Assembly: GCA_032251435.1 (NCBI GenBank)
Contig: JAVVEH010000001.1
Coordinates: forward strand, 124,001 to 188,000
DNA from: JAVVEH01 sp032251435
Lineage (GTDB): Bacteria; Verrucomicrobiota; Lentisphaeria; Oligosphaerales; MVZH01
Length of the DNA: 64,000 bases
Reading direction: 5' to 3'
The notes under the pieces were generated by a model. It did not search any database and was not told where the DNA came from. It saw only the letters and a program-made list of their open reading frames with translations. The first letter of the stretch is position 1. Every line of letters starts with the position of its first letter. Made by a program: the position numbers and the translations under genes. Positions 26,026 to 34,621 of the stretch are shown piece after piece.

Positions 26026-26592
26026 TCAACCGTCCATGACCGGTTTCAGAAGTTCGCGCAGATGACGCCGGGCGTGAAACAAGCGTGACATCACGGTGCC
26101 GATGCTCACGCCCGTGGCGGCGGCGATATCTTTATAGGCCATGTCATCCACTTCATGCATCAGCAACGCGGTCCGGTGTTGATCCGACAGACGGTTTAAC
26201 GCCAGAGTCATCTGGTCACCCAAATCCTGTAACTCCGCCCGCCGGTCAGGCGCGTCATCCGCGGCCGCGGATATGTTCTCAACCGGATTTCCCGCGGACT
26301 CGTCAATCGGTGTGAAGTGTATGATTCTTTTTCGTTTCCGTAAGTAATCCAGTGAGCAGTTGCGCACCACCGCGCACAACCAGGTTTTCAATTTCGCGTC
26401 GCCCCGGAAATCGGGCAGGGCCCGCCAGACCTTTAAAAAACTGTCCATCACCACATCCTCACAGTCATCCGCGCCCACCAGACGAAAAGCGACTTGGCAT
26501 AACAATGGCCGGAATGATTCAAACAAATCAGCGAACGCGTCCATATCGCCCTGCCGGGCTTTTTTAAGTTGGTCAATCTGAAGATCTGTCAT
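26026..26592 (-). CDS. ECF-family RNA polymerase sigma factor
   Basis: A 188-residue sigma70-family factor with only regions 2 and 4. Region 2 (about residues 20-95) contains VAFRLVGADDCEDVVMDSF and KLKTWLCAVVRNCSLDYL. An acidic linker follows, then region 4 (about 130-182) with LSDQHRTALLMHEVDDM and the helix-turn-helix YKDIAAATGVSIGTVMSRLF. It directs polymerase to a small regulon, probably in response to an envelope signal sensed by the adjacent membrane protein. First gene of a unit running to 24560. Confidence 0.92.
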   Translation of the reverse strand: MTDLQIDQLKKARQGDMDAFADLFESFRPLLCQVAFRLVGADDCEDVVMDSFLKVWRALPDFRGDAKLKTWLCAVVRNCSLDYLRKRKRIIHFTPIDESAGNPVENISAAADDAPDRRAELQDLGDQMTLALNRLSDQHRTALLMHEVDDMAYKDIAAATGVSIGTVMSRLFHARRHLRELLKPVMDG

Positions 26593-26712
26593 CGATTATT
26601 CCGCGGCGGCGCTGACGCGTATGCCGTAGCCCACATACATTCAACGCGTGACGACCGCTGTTTATTCAATGGGCGAGTCAAAAAAAGAATCCCTTTGTGT
26701 TCCGCGCCCAGT

Positions 26713-28035
26713 TCATGGTCTTTCTTGATTCAGCATTCCCCGGAATTCACCGGGCGTTAAATTCACCAGCCGCCGAAACACTTTGGTGAAATAACTCTGC
26801 TCGGAAAAGCCACACCGGATGGATATTTCCCGTAACGATAAATCCGTGTAAACCAAAAGCCGTTTAGCCTCGCTGATCCTGAGAGCGGTCAAATGCTCCG
26901 AAAAACTCTTTCCGGTCTCAACCTTTAAGCGGTGTGTGATCGTCGAGGGACTGGCGGCGACCGCCCCCGCGGCATCCGCGAGGGTCACTTTGTCCGCATA
27001 CCGCTTATCCATCCAGCGCAGCACTTTATCCGACAACCGCTCGGAGCCTTTCGCCTGATCACTCCCCGCCCCTCCATGGGCGCAAACCCGGCCGACCATG
27101 TCTTCCGCCCATAGAAAAGCCTCCTCCACCGCGTCGATTTTTTCCACATCCAGCAACCGTTCCTCAAACCGCCGAATGGCGCTTTTCCACACGTTGCCAC
27201 GATCCACGTCCTCACGCAAAAAAGCGCTAACCAGCAAGGCCATGGCCGCTTTCACCCGCTCCAGCTTGCCCTCGGAACGTAACAACACCGCGCCGAGAAA
27301 ATTATCCAACTCCCTTGACGCCTGACGCCTGTCACCCTTATTGACCGCCCCCACCAAGGGAATCAGCGATTCCAGCAAGGCTTCATGCGCTGGACGGGTC
27401 CAGACATGTAACTCCCGCGTCCGGCGGGCCAGACGTTCCCGTTGCTTATGTATCCTTTTCTTGGTTTGAAACTGAGCCGGTTGATTGAGTCCGCAGGCGA
27501 AGGTCGCTTGGGTCAAAAAATCGGCCGCCGCTCTCACCTGCTTGAAATTCAGTTCTCTGACCCCCTGCAACGCGTCCAAAGGAAGCCGCCCCAAACTGCC
27601 AGGTGTCAGCGTGTTCAACCGGGACAGTATCGTCTGTTGCGCCTCTTCCGTGCCCCCCGGACTGAAAAACCCGCCGACTTCTATAGCGCCGATAATGTCA
27701 CCCTTCGGAGCGACGGCGATAGCCAGACTGTCAAGCCCCAGCCAGCACCGGAAAAACCACACGTCGCCAATCGCATGGCCCTGCACAGCCCCCGTCCGAG
27801 CCGCGCTCCGGCAGAATCCCATCGTTTGCGGATGCTCCGAACAGGCGTTGCAGAACCGGCAAAACCCGCGGCCGGTCACATGCGGCAGCGTTTCGTTGAA
27901 TGAATGAAAAATACCCCCGTACCCCGTGTGCCTGAATACTTCATCCAAAACTAATGACACCCGGCCGCGCAACGCCTTGTCAATCCCCGCGCCGTGTTTT
28001 GATAGCCCCTTGATTCGCCCGGACGCGCCGCTCAT
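26713..28035 (-). CDS. PocR-domain AraC-family regulator
   Basis: A 440-residue transcription factor. The N-terminal PocR-like sensory domain spans about residues 25-190 and has a cysteine cluster (GRGFCRFCNACSEHP, then MGFC) and the FRCWLGLDSLAIAV segment. A helical linker follows, and residues 340-435 form the AraC double helix-turn-helix (LADAAGAVAASPSTITHRL and REISIRCGFSEQSYFTKVF). PocR domains bind small hydrocarbon-derived ligands; the ligand here is unknown. The ATG overlaps the phosphoribosyltransferase stop by four bases (28032-28035), so it is the last gene of the murD-LysM-TIGR03915-PRT unit. Confidence 0.88.
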   Translation of the reverse strand: MSGASGRIKGLSKHGAGIDKALRGRVSLVLDEVFRHTGYGGIFHSFNETLPHVTGRGFCRFCNACSEHPQTMGFCRSAARTGAVQGHAIGDVWFFRCWLGLDSLAIAVAPKGDIIGAIEVGGFFSPGGTEEAQQTILSRLNTLTPGSLGRLPLDALQGVRELNFKQVRAAADFLTQATFACGLNQPAQFQTKKRIHKQRERLARRTRELHVWTRPAHEALLESLIPLVGAVNKGDRRQASRELDNFLGAVLLRSEGKLERVKAAMALLVSAFLREDVDRGNVWKSAIRRFEERLLDVEKIDAVEEAFLWAEDMVGRVCAHGGAGSDQAKGSERLSDKVLRWMDKRYADKVTLADAAGAVAASPSTITHRLKVETGKSFSEHLTALRISEAKRLLVYTDLSLREISIRCGFSEQSYFTKVFRRLVNLTPGEFRGMLNQERP

Positions 28036-28589
28036 GTGATATCAGCCTTCCCGACCGGAAACCCCTTGGCGGCCAACTCCGGCTGACTGAGACCGCGCAA
28101 CTCATGCGGAAACACCAGCCAGTCGTCAGCGGCATAGACACGGTGATAAAAATGCGGTTCAATATTGGTTTGATTATTGTCCGGTTTCCAGTACAGCGTC
28201 CCCAACTCAATGGTGGCCGCCTTCCCAGCCAGGGAAGTCCTCATCGCCTCAGAAACGCGCTTCATGGTGTGCCCGCGGTCGAACACATCGTCAACCACCA
28301 ACATCCGTTGCCCCGGTTGAATGGTATCGGCCAACGCGTCCATATTTCGAATCTTAACGTCGGTCTCCGCCTCTCCAATCGCCGTGTAACTCCACGCCTG
28401 GACAGCGGCGTAATTCACATGATCCCGCCGCAATAGACAAAACACCTCCTGCATGTAAATCGAAATTTGGGCGCCGCCGCGGGCGACACCCACAACCCAG
28501 TCAAACCGACACCCCGCCTGATGCAGTTGAATCGCGAAGTCCCACGCGTCGCGCTCCAATCTCCCGGCGCTGATATAGATTTTTCCCAT
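28032..28589 (-). CDS. Purine-type phosphoribosyltransferase
   Basis: A 185-residue type I phosphoribosyltransferase. The PRPP loop is MLVVDDVFDRGHTM at about residues 95-108. The N-terminal VVGVARGG strand and a C-terminal WLVFPHELRG stretch are typical of hypoxanthine/xanthine-guanine enzymes and their regulatory relatives. Purine salvage is the likely role, but the base specificity is not readable. The start has AGGAG upstream. It lies 21 bases after the TIGR03915 gene and overlaps the AraC gene by four. Confidence 0.8.
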   Translation of the reverse strand: MGKIYISAGRLERDAWDFAIQLHQAGCRFDWVVGVARGGAQISIYMQEVFCLLRRDHVNYAAVQAWSYTAIGEAETDVKIRNMDALADTIQPGQRMLVVDDVFDRGHTMKRVSEAMRTSLAGKAATIELGTLYWKPDNNQTNIEPHFYHRVYAADDWLVFPHELRGLSQPELAAKGFPVGKADIT

Positions 28590-28610
28590 CGCTGCGCTCC
28601 TAAAGCCGTT

Positions 28611-29372
28611 TCACATCTTCTCAGGCAACCACTTCCAAAAGCGTTGAGGCATGCATTGACGTTGCAATTCCGGATTTTTCCGGGCCTCAATCGCCACCGA
28701 CTTAAAAAACGTCCGCCACAAGTCGACATAGCTGTCGCTTTCCGCCGTCCGCCCCGGCAACTGGCCGCGGGTTCTTAACGACGCGAGGACATGGTCTTCC
28801 AATTCCACCGCCTGGATCTTCGCGCGGTCATAGTACATCGCGGTTCCGCGCCTCACATCGCAGATCATCCACCGGTAGTGTTTCAAGCGGGCCATGAAAT
28901 GCGGGACCAAAAGCGGTGTCACGTTAAAGGCCGGCTCACAACTGGCCCACAACAGGCCATCCGCCAATTCCTCGAACCGCAGCAAGCCTTTTAACCGGTG
29001 GGTTTCACTGCCGACTTTCCGAAGAACGCGCTGTGTTTTTTCAATCACGGGATCCGTCCGGTTCGCTTTCGCCGCGGCGCCGGAACAAGCCAGGGTCAGC
29101 GCATATTGGTACAATAAAACCTCCACGCCCGCCATTTCGGATAAAAACCCGCGGATCACCTCACCCGGCAGGCGCTTGTCCACCCGTTGTAACCGGCGGA
29201 CGAAAGCCGCCGCCAAGGCGGGATCGGTCATCACGGAGACCGTCCGGGTGAATAAATCCAAGGCGCCGCCGGCCCCCGCCGAGAAGCCTTCCGGGACAGC
29301 ACCAGCCCGCGCCGCTGTCTCAAAAGCGGAAAAGAGCCCTTCGGGCGTGCCGTCATACTGATAAATAGCCAT
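28611..29372 (-). CDS. TIGR03915-family putative DNA metabolism protein
   Basis: A 253-residue helical protein beginning MAIYQYDGTPEGLFSAFE, the characteristic start of the TIGR03915 family. The second half has LRFEELADGLLWASCEPAFNV, LVPHFMARL, WMICDVRRGTAMYY and the C-terminal WRTFFKSVAIEARKNPELQRQ. The family is usually encoded next to a radical SAM protein (TIGR03916) and is proposed to act in DNA repair or modification; that partner is not adjacent here. The start at 29372 is chosen by family alignment; the open frame continues to 29429 without family character. Confidence 0.8.
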   Translation of the reverse strand: MAIYQYDGTPEGLFSAFETAARAGAVPEGFSAGAGGALDLFTRTVSVMTDPALAAAFVRRLQRVDKRLPGEVIRGFLSEMAGVEVLLYQYALTLACSGAAAKANRTDPVIEKTQRVLRKVGSETHRLKGLLRFEELADGLLWASCEPAFNVTPLLVPHFMARLKHYRWMICDVRRGTAMYYDRAKIQAVELEDHVLASLRTRGQLPGRTAESDSYVDLWRTFFKSVAIEARKNPELQRQCMPQRFWKWLPEKM

Positions 29373-29442
29373 ACGCGTGAAAAACGCCCGGCCTTCCATA
29401 CGGAACGCGCGGGCGTTTAAATCTTCCAAGCTTCTGTGAGCT

Positions 29443-30522
29443 TTAGTTAAACGGGATACGGATATTCGTGCCCGGGCGCAAATCCGCGTCGGTTTTGATA
29501 CCAGGATTGGCGTTGATGATGTCTTGAACGTTCACATTGTACATATCCGCGATACCCGTCAGCGTGTCATTTTCACTAATGGTGTAATCAAGGGTCGGCG
29601 GCAGTTCAGCGCCGCCGGTGCCCGGGGTGGGAATGATTTCCGATTCGTTTCCCGCATCCGGGTCTGTTCCGGTCGTGGGATCCACCGCCGTTCCGCCCGT
29701 CACTGGCTCTTCGACAATGGTCACCGGGGGCGTTCCCACGGTCGTTGAGCCGGCGGCCAGGCCGGGAATTTTCAACTTATCACCGATCTGCAACGTGTCC
29801 GAAGTCAGATTGTTTAATGACCGCAACTCGGACACTTTGGTCTTAAAGCTTCTGGCGATAAGCCATAAATTGTCATTCGCCCGCACAGTATAGACACCAT
29901 TCGCATCCGCCACCCGATTTTTAGTTGTGGCGGCCGCGGCGGCCGCGCCGGGCGTTCCGCTTGTGCCGGAGGGCGGCGTAACCGCCCGGACGGGAGGCCG
30001 TTCCGCGGGGGGGACAAATTTTCCCCCGGGAGGAATGCGTAAAATCGTCCCCACTTTCAAGACGGCTTTAATGTCCAAGTTGTTGTAAGCCGCCAGTTCC
30101 TGAAACGTCACGCCGTAGGCGCGGCCGATCTTCCACAAACTGTCCCCCTTCTGGACTTCATACGTGAGGGTAGATGACTCCACCACCGGCGGCAACTCAA
30201 GTTCCGGGGTCGTCACCGTCGCCTCGGGAACGATTTCCCCGTCCAAATCCAGCGGCGTGTCCAGCATGGGCACATCAGTCACCCTCATGTCCGGTTGAAT
30301 ATCGAGAACAGGCTCAACCGGAACCGCGCGGGCGGCGACATCCGCGGGTTCGCTGTAAGCGGGCGGAACCGTTCCCCGCCCGTCCATCAACGGGGGATGG
30401 TTGTTTTTAAACGGATTCAACGCCGCGACAGTCCGGCATCCAGTCATCATACCCGTCAGCGCGAAAGCGGCGATACAGATGACCGTCCAATGGGTGACAC
30501 GTTTAACAGTTTTTTTTGTCAT
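29443..30522 (-). CDS. Lipoprotein with three LysM domains
   Basis: A 359-residue envelope protein. The N-terminus has basic residues, a hydrophobic helix and a lipobox-like MMTGC (cysteine near residue 29), so it is probably a lipoprotein. Proline-rich linkers separate three LysM modules: YEVQKGDSLWKIGRAYGV (about residue 123), YTVRANDNLWLIARSFKT (about 211) and YTISENDTLTGIADMYNV (about 314). It should bind peptidoglycan glycan chains. Its start lies 20 bases inside the end of murD, so the two wall-related genes are coupled. The ATG at 30522 is preferred over the GTG two codons earlier because the AAGGA spacing is better. Confidence 0.85.
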   Translation of the reverse strand: MTKKTVKRVTHWTVICIAAFALTGMMTGCRTVAALNPFKNNHPPLMDGRGTVPPAYSEPADVAARAVPVEPVLDIQPDMRVTDVPMLDTPLDLDGEIVPEATVTTPELELPPVVESSTLTYEVQKGDSLWKIGRAYGVTFQELAAYNNLDIKAVLKVGTILRIPPGGKFVPPAERPPVRAVTPPSGTSGTPGAAAAAATTKNRVADANGVYTVRANDNLWLIARSFKTKVSELRSLNNLTSDTLQIGDKLKIPGLAAGSTTVGTPPVTIVEEPVTGGTAVDPTTGTDPDAGNESEIIPTPGTGGAELPPTLDYTISENDTLTGIADMYNVNVQDIINANPGIKTDADLRPGTNIRIPFN

Positions 30523-31906
30523 GTTCACAAATCCTTCTTACTTGATCACTGAATAATAAACCACGTTCGGCATAATTCAAAAACATATCCATGCTGGCGC
30601 ACCCGGGAGACAGCAAAACAACATCATCCGGCACCGATTTTTTCACCGCGGAAGCGACCGCGGCCGCCATCGTGTCGCACACCTCACAAGATACCACGTC
30701 ACCCCACTGGTTCGCCAGTCGTTCCCGGCATTTTCCTATAAGAAATACATATTTACAAAAGGAAGCTATAACATGTTTGACAGATATAAAATCCACTCCT
30801 TTGTCCAGTCCACCGGCAATCAGCAAAATCCGCTTGCCCCGTCCTTCCCCAACCGCTTCAAGCGCCCGAATCATCGCGTCGGGATTGGTGGCTTTGGAGT
30901 CATTAATGAATGTGACCCCCCCATACACCCCCACATGTTGCAACCGATGCGGACTGGAAGCGAATGTCCGCAATCCGGGAATCATGTCCATGGGTGGTAT
31001 CCCCGCCGCGGCCGCCACAGCCAGTCCCGCCAAAACATTTTCCACATTGTGCCGGCCCTGAAGCGGCAAATCGCCCACCGCCATCATCTCGGTCTCGCGG
31101 CCGTTAGCCCGTTCGACCAGGAACTCGCCCGCCGCATCCACACCGAACACCGCGGAGTCTCCGGGCAGGCTGGAGAATGTGATCACCGAGCCACTGTCAT
31201 CACCCAAGATGTCTCTGAACCAGGCTGACTCGGCTAGATCCAGCCGCGCCACCCGCTTTTCCGGATCCGCCACCCGGGTCAGCATCCGGGTCTTCACCCG
31301 GCGGTACGTGTCAACATCGCCGTGCCGGTCAAGATGATCCGGAGAAACATTCAACAGCGCCGCGGCCACTGGCGCGAAAGTGTCGATCCGCTCCAATTGA
31401 AATGAACTCACCTCCGCCACAATGGCATCCCAATCCCCCAGACAGACATCGGGATCGCTCAGGGGCAGCCCGATGTTGCCCGCCGCCACCGCCCGTTTCC
31501 CGGCGGTTTTCAGACAATGCGTCAAACACTCAACTGTCGTCGTTTTGCCGTTGGTGCCGGTCACCGCCAGAACCGGCGCCCGGCAATGCCGAAATCCGTA
31601 TTCCAGTTCACTGATCACCGGACAGGACAGGCCGGCCGCCAAGTCGCCAAGCGGACTGTCCGGGGAAATTCCCGGACTGATCACCGCCAGCGCCGGTTTT
31701 CCGGACCAGCAATCGCCATCCCACCCGGTCAACACACGGGCGCCGGCCCGACTGAATTCAGCCACCACGTCCGCCGCCGGGCGGCCACTGTCAATCACCT
31801 GGACCTCCTCACCGTCCCGCAGGGCCAGCCGGGCCGCCGCCTGACCGCTGGCGCCGAACCCTAGGATCAAAACGTGGCCGGGTTGTGGATGAATGGATGT
31901 TTTCAT
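30503..31906 (-). CDS. murD: UDP-N-acetylmuramoyl-L-alanine--D-glutamate ligase
   Basis: A 467-residue Mur ligase adding D-Glu to UDP-MurNAc-L-Ala in the cytoplasm. A Rossmann-like N-terminal domain (VLILGFGASGQAAARLAL) precedes the ATP-binding P-loop VTGTNGKTTT near residue 117. SSFQLERI, LNVSPDHLDRHG and the C-terminal INDSKATNPDA and LLIAGGLDKG are diagnostic. It stands outside the usual dcw cluster, alone with a LysM lipoprotein. A promoter is visible at 32003-32031. Confidence 0.97.
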   Translation of the reverse strand: MKTSIHPQPGHVLILGFGASGQAAARLALRDGEEVQVIDSGRPAADVVAEFSRAGARVLTGWDGDCWSGKPALAVISPGISPDSPLGDLAAGLSCPVISELEYGFRHCRAPVLAVTGTNGKTTTVECLTHCLKTAGKRAVAAGNIGLPLSDPDVCLGDWDAIVAEVSSFQLERIDTFAPVAAALLNVSPDHLDRHGDVDTYRRVKTRMLTRVADPEKRVARLDLAESAWFRDILGDDSGSVITFSSLPGDSAVFGVDAAGEFLVERANGRETEMMAVGDLPLQGRHNVENVLAGLAVAAAAGIPPMDMIPGLRTFASSPHRLQHVGVYGGVTFINDSKATNPDAMIRALEAVGEGRGKRILLIAGGLDKGVDFISVKHVIASFCKYVFLIGKCRERLANQWGDVVSCEVCDTMAAAVASAVKKSVPDDVVLLSPGCASMDMFLNYAERGLLFSDQVRRICEHDKKNC

Positions 31907-32002
31907 GCGCCTTTCTTAGCGTTTACGCCCGCCCAGCGTCGGGCGGTCTGAGGTGCCCGCGGGACTCCGCTGACACGGTCACAACCAAAACCATAACAGC
32001 TT

Positions 32003-32031
32003 ATCATAAATCAATTAAGTCAATTAACCAA
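32003..32031 (-). promoter_or_regulatory. Probable murD promoter
   Basis: Minus-strand TTGGTT (32026-32031) and TATGAT (32003-32008) with a 17-base spacer, about 90 bases before the murD ATG. Confidence 0.45.
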
Positions 32032-32184
32032 CACGGCGCGCGTTTTTTCAGGTGTCACCAGCGAGTGCCGGGGCCTGCCGGCGGACCGCCATAAGACTGT
32101 GTCGACACCTGTCGTCACCGGGTAAAAAAAGCGGCCGGGCCGCGGCCATATGAACTCATAGCCCGTGAATTCATGTTTAATCAT

Positions 32185-32212
32185 TTGATTTTCCAAGGCT
32201 TTCGCATAGATT
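32185..32212 (+). promoter_or_regulatory. Probable promoter of the TPR gene
   Basis: TTGATT (32185-32190) and TAGATT (32207-32212) with a 16-base spacer, about 48 bases before the ATG at 32267. Confidence 0.45.
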
Positions 32213-32266
32213 AACCCCTCTCGATAAATCGTCCCTTTTCGTTTCACCAGTAAGGATTTTCGTTGT

Positions 32267-33685
32267 ATGCCTGTCACTGTCAAAACTTCCAGCCAAGTGT
32301 CCTCCGCCATAAAAAAAATGATGACGCGGGCCGAGGCCGCCGTGAAACAGCGAAACTGGGATTACGCCTTCCAAATTCTGCGGGAAATTCTCTTGGCGGA
32401 GCCCGGCTTTAATGAGGCCAGGCTCATGCTCCGGGAGGCTCAGCTCGACAAAATCGGGCGGCAAGCCAGCGCGGCCCGTCAACTCCTGGCCACGGTGACC
32501 ACCGCCTGGGCCATCAACGTTTCCGGGCCGATGAAAATTAAAAAAGGTGACTTGGCCAACGCCCTCGACATCGGTGAAAAGGCCATGGAAGCCGATCCAA
32601 CCGTGCTCGGCACGTTAAAATATATCTGCAAAGCCGCGGAAGCCGCCGGGCTGAGTGACATCGCCATCAACGCGCTGGAGACAGCCACTGATTATCACCC
32701 CAAAAACGTCCCCACGTTAAAACAGCTCGCCAGCCTCTACGAACAATGCAAAATGGGCGGAAAAGCGGTGTCCATCTGGCAAAAAATTGTGGCGCTGCAA
32801 CCGAGTAATCCCGAAGCCCAGAACAAACTCAAGCACGCCACCGCCCTGGCCGCCATGGAACAGGCCGAATGGGAAAAAGAAGGTGACTTCCGCGGAAAAC
32901 TCAAAGACGCGGAGGAGCAGGATCTCCTGGAAATCGCCAAGCGCGGCGGGGTCCGTGACGCGGAAACGCGGGTTCGGGTCATTCAAGCCTTGGTGGAGGA
33001 ACTTGAAAAGGATCCTAAAAATATCACCAACTTCCGCAGGCTGGCGGATTTGTATCATCAAAATGAGGATTTTGACGAGGCCATTGACTGTTATAAACGC
33101 ATTACGGAGCTGACGCAGACAAAAGATCCGGCCATTGACAGCGCCATCACCACGGTCCTCCAGGATAAATTCAACCGCCAGATTCAAGATTTGAAAGACC
33201 AGTTGGCTGATCATCCGGAAAACGCCGAAGCCCTCCAGTCAGCTCTGACTGATTTGGAAGCGCGACGCGATGAAAGCCTGCTAGTCCGGTTCGCGCAACG
33301 CGTGGAACACTATCCCAACGAGCCCCAATTCCGTTTGGAGCTGGGTGAAGTGCTCTTACGGGCGGATAAACTGGATGAAGCCTTGGAACAATTTCAACAT
33401 GCCCAACGCAGCACTCATCACGCATCGCGCGCTCATCAACTCATGGGAACATGTTTCGCCCGGAAAGGCATTCAGGATTTGGCCATCGAACAATTCCAGC
33501 AAGCCCTCAGCCATCGCGACCGGATGCGGGCTGGGGACTTGAAGGCGGTGCTGTATGACCTTTCTCTCGCTCAGGAGACAAAGGGCGATAAAGAAAACGC
33601 GCTGGCGACACTTAAAGAATTGTACGGCATTGATGTCTCGTACAAGGATGTCGCCCAGCGGATCGAAAAACATTACAACGCCTGA
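32267..33685 (+). CDS. Tetratricopeptide-repeat protein
   Basis: A 472-residue soluble protein without signal peptide or membrane segment. At least six TPR-like helical hairpins are seen: NWDYAFQILREILLAEPGF, GDLANALDIGEKAMEADPT, GLSDIAINALETATDYHPK, GKAVSIWQKIVALQPSN, EDFDEAIDCYKRITEL, DKLDEALEQFQHAQRS and IQDLAIEQFQQALS. The central stretch (about residues 190-235) is charged and possibly coiled coil. It is a scaffold-type protein of unknown partner. AAGGA precedes the ATG at 32267. It is a single-gene unit, followed by a GC hairpin at 33705-33726 without T-tract. Confidence 0.8.
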   Translation: MPVTVKTSSQVSSAIKKMMTRAEAAVKQRNWDYAFQILREILLAEPGFNEARLMLREAQLDKIGRQASAARQLLATVTTAWAINVSGPMKIKKGDLANALDIGEKAMEADPTVLGTLKYICKAAEAAGLSDIAINALETATDYHPKNVPTLKQLASLYEQCKMGGKAVSIWQKIVALQPSNPEAQNKLKHATALAAMEQAEWEKEGDFRGKLKDAEEQDLLEIAKRGGVRDAETRVRVIQALVEELEKDPKNITNFRRLADLYHQNEDFDEAIDCYKRITELTQTKDPAIDSAITTVLQDKFNRQIQDLKDQLADHPENAEALQSALTDLEARRDESLLVRFAQRVEHYPNEPQFRLELGEVLLRADKLDEALEQFQHAQRSTHHASRAHQLMGTCFARKGIQDLAIEQFQQALSHRDRMRAGDLKAVLYDLSLAQETKGDKENALATLKELYGIDVSYKDVAQRIEKHYNA

Positions 33686-33888
33686 CCCGGTGTCCTCGTT
33701 CCCCGGCGGTCAGTTTCCGGACCGCCAACACCTTCCCCATGCGTGCGGACGCAAGACCCCGCGGGCCGGGGCGGGTCCCGCGTTAACGCCAGCCCGGGGA
33801 AACCTCACCACGGTTCTCAGATTCGAGGGCCTTGATCCATTCAACTTGACCGGCATGCTCGCTTGCCCTGTGGTCATTTTTTAAGCGG

Positions 33889-33906
33889 AATGACCAAGCG
33901 GTCATT
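33889..33906. promoter_or_regulatory. TetR operator 1
   Basis: A perfect 18-base palindrome, AATGACC-AAGC-GGTCATT. A further half-site GGTCATT lies at 33872-33878. It is placed just upstream of the -35 of the TetR/RND promoter and shares its sequence with operator 2. Confidence 0.65.
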
Positions 33907-33924
33907 TTTTTTTACCAGAAAGTC

Positions 33925-33952
33925 TTTACAATGACCAAACAGCCATTATAGT
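33925..33952 (+). promoter_or_regulatory. Promoter of the TetR-RND operon
   Basis: TTTACA (33925-33930) and TATAGT (33947-33952) with a 16-base spacer, 30 bases before the regulator's ATG. Operator 2 fills the spacer. Confidence 0.6.
33930..33947. promoter_or_regulatory. TetR operator 2
   Basis: AATGACCAAACAGCCATT, matching operator 1 at 15 of 18 positions and starting 41 bases after it (about four helical turns). It lies between the -35 and -10, so binding would block polymerase. This is the expected layout for autorepression. Confidence 0.6.
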
Positions 33953-33982
33953 GATGTCATCACCCTCAAAAAAGGATGTGTC

Positions 33983-34621
33983 ATGAGCAATCTCATTGAT
34001 CAACGCCGGGCGGTGACCGAGCAATTGGTTCACCAAGTCATTCACGAAGCCACCGCGAAAATTCTTTCGGAAGACGGATTTTCCTCCTTGACCATGTCCC
34101 GTGTGGCCGCGGAAGCGGATGTGTCCAAAGGAACGCTTTATAATTACTTTCCTGACAAAGACGCCCTGGTGATTGAGACCCTGGAGCGGCTCTACGGCGG
34201 CTTCTGGGAAAGGATTGAATCGCTTTTTCAAAAAGAGGCGGAAATTGCGGAAACGCTGGTGGCCGTTTTTCAATTGATTTTCGAGGAAATCACGCAAACA
34301 CCGGCGCTGGGGCATCTCTTGCGCGAAAATGGGGGATCTCCCCTCATCCAGTCACATTTACGCGAAAAGGAACAGGACATACAGCATAGATTCACGGCCT
34401 ATTTTTCCCGGGAAGACATTCTATGCCAGCTTTCGCCATGTTGCCGGGCGGACACCGCGATGACAGCCCGGCACATCATCCGGGTTCTCGATGGTATCGT
34501 TGATGAGCGGGTGCGCCACCCCGGGGATTGCCCATCCATTGACCAAGAATTGGAAACATTAAAACACTTTATTCTCACGCCTCTGTTAACCCCCTCTTCA
34601 GGAGCCCCCGACAATGCCTAA
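33983..34621 (+). CDS. TetR-family repressor of the RND operon
   Basis: A 212-residue regulator. The N-terminal helix-turn-helix domain (residues 15-60) reads ILSEDGFSSLTMSRVAAEAD then VSKGTLYNYFPDKDALV, the TetR signature. The rest is the divergent ligand-binding helical domain. It is the first gene of its operon and overlaps the efflux adaptor start by eight bases. Paired palindromic operators sit in its promoter, so it most likely represses itself and the pump until an inducer binds. AAAGGA lies upstream of the ATG at 33983. Confidence 0.92.
   Translation: MSNLIDQRRAVTEQLVHQVIHEATAKILSEDGFSSLTMSRVAAEADVSKGTLYNYFPDKDALVIETLERLYGGFWERIESLFQKEAEIAETLVAVFQLIFEEITQTPALGHLLRENGGSPLIQSHLREKEQDIQHRFTAYFSREDILCQLSPCCRADTAMTARHIIRVLDGIVDERVRHPGDCPSIDQELETLKHFILTPLLTPSSGAPDNA

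Larger units (their letters stand above)
31907..32266. other. Divergent intergenic region murD/TPR
   Basis: No coding frame is convincing here. It contains one promoter in each direction (32003-32031 minus, 32185-32212 plus) and an AT-rich patch (31996-32030) in otherwise GC-rich sequence. Confidence 0.5.

Noticed and set aside
33705..33726. Terminator after the TPR gene
   Set aside because: A GGCGGTC/GACCGCC hairpin exists but has no T-tract, so it is not called.
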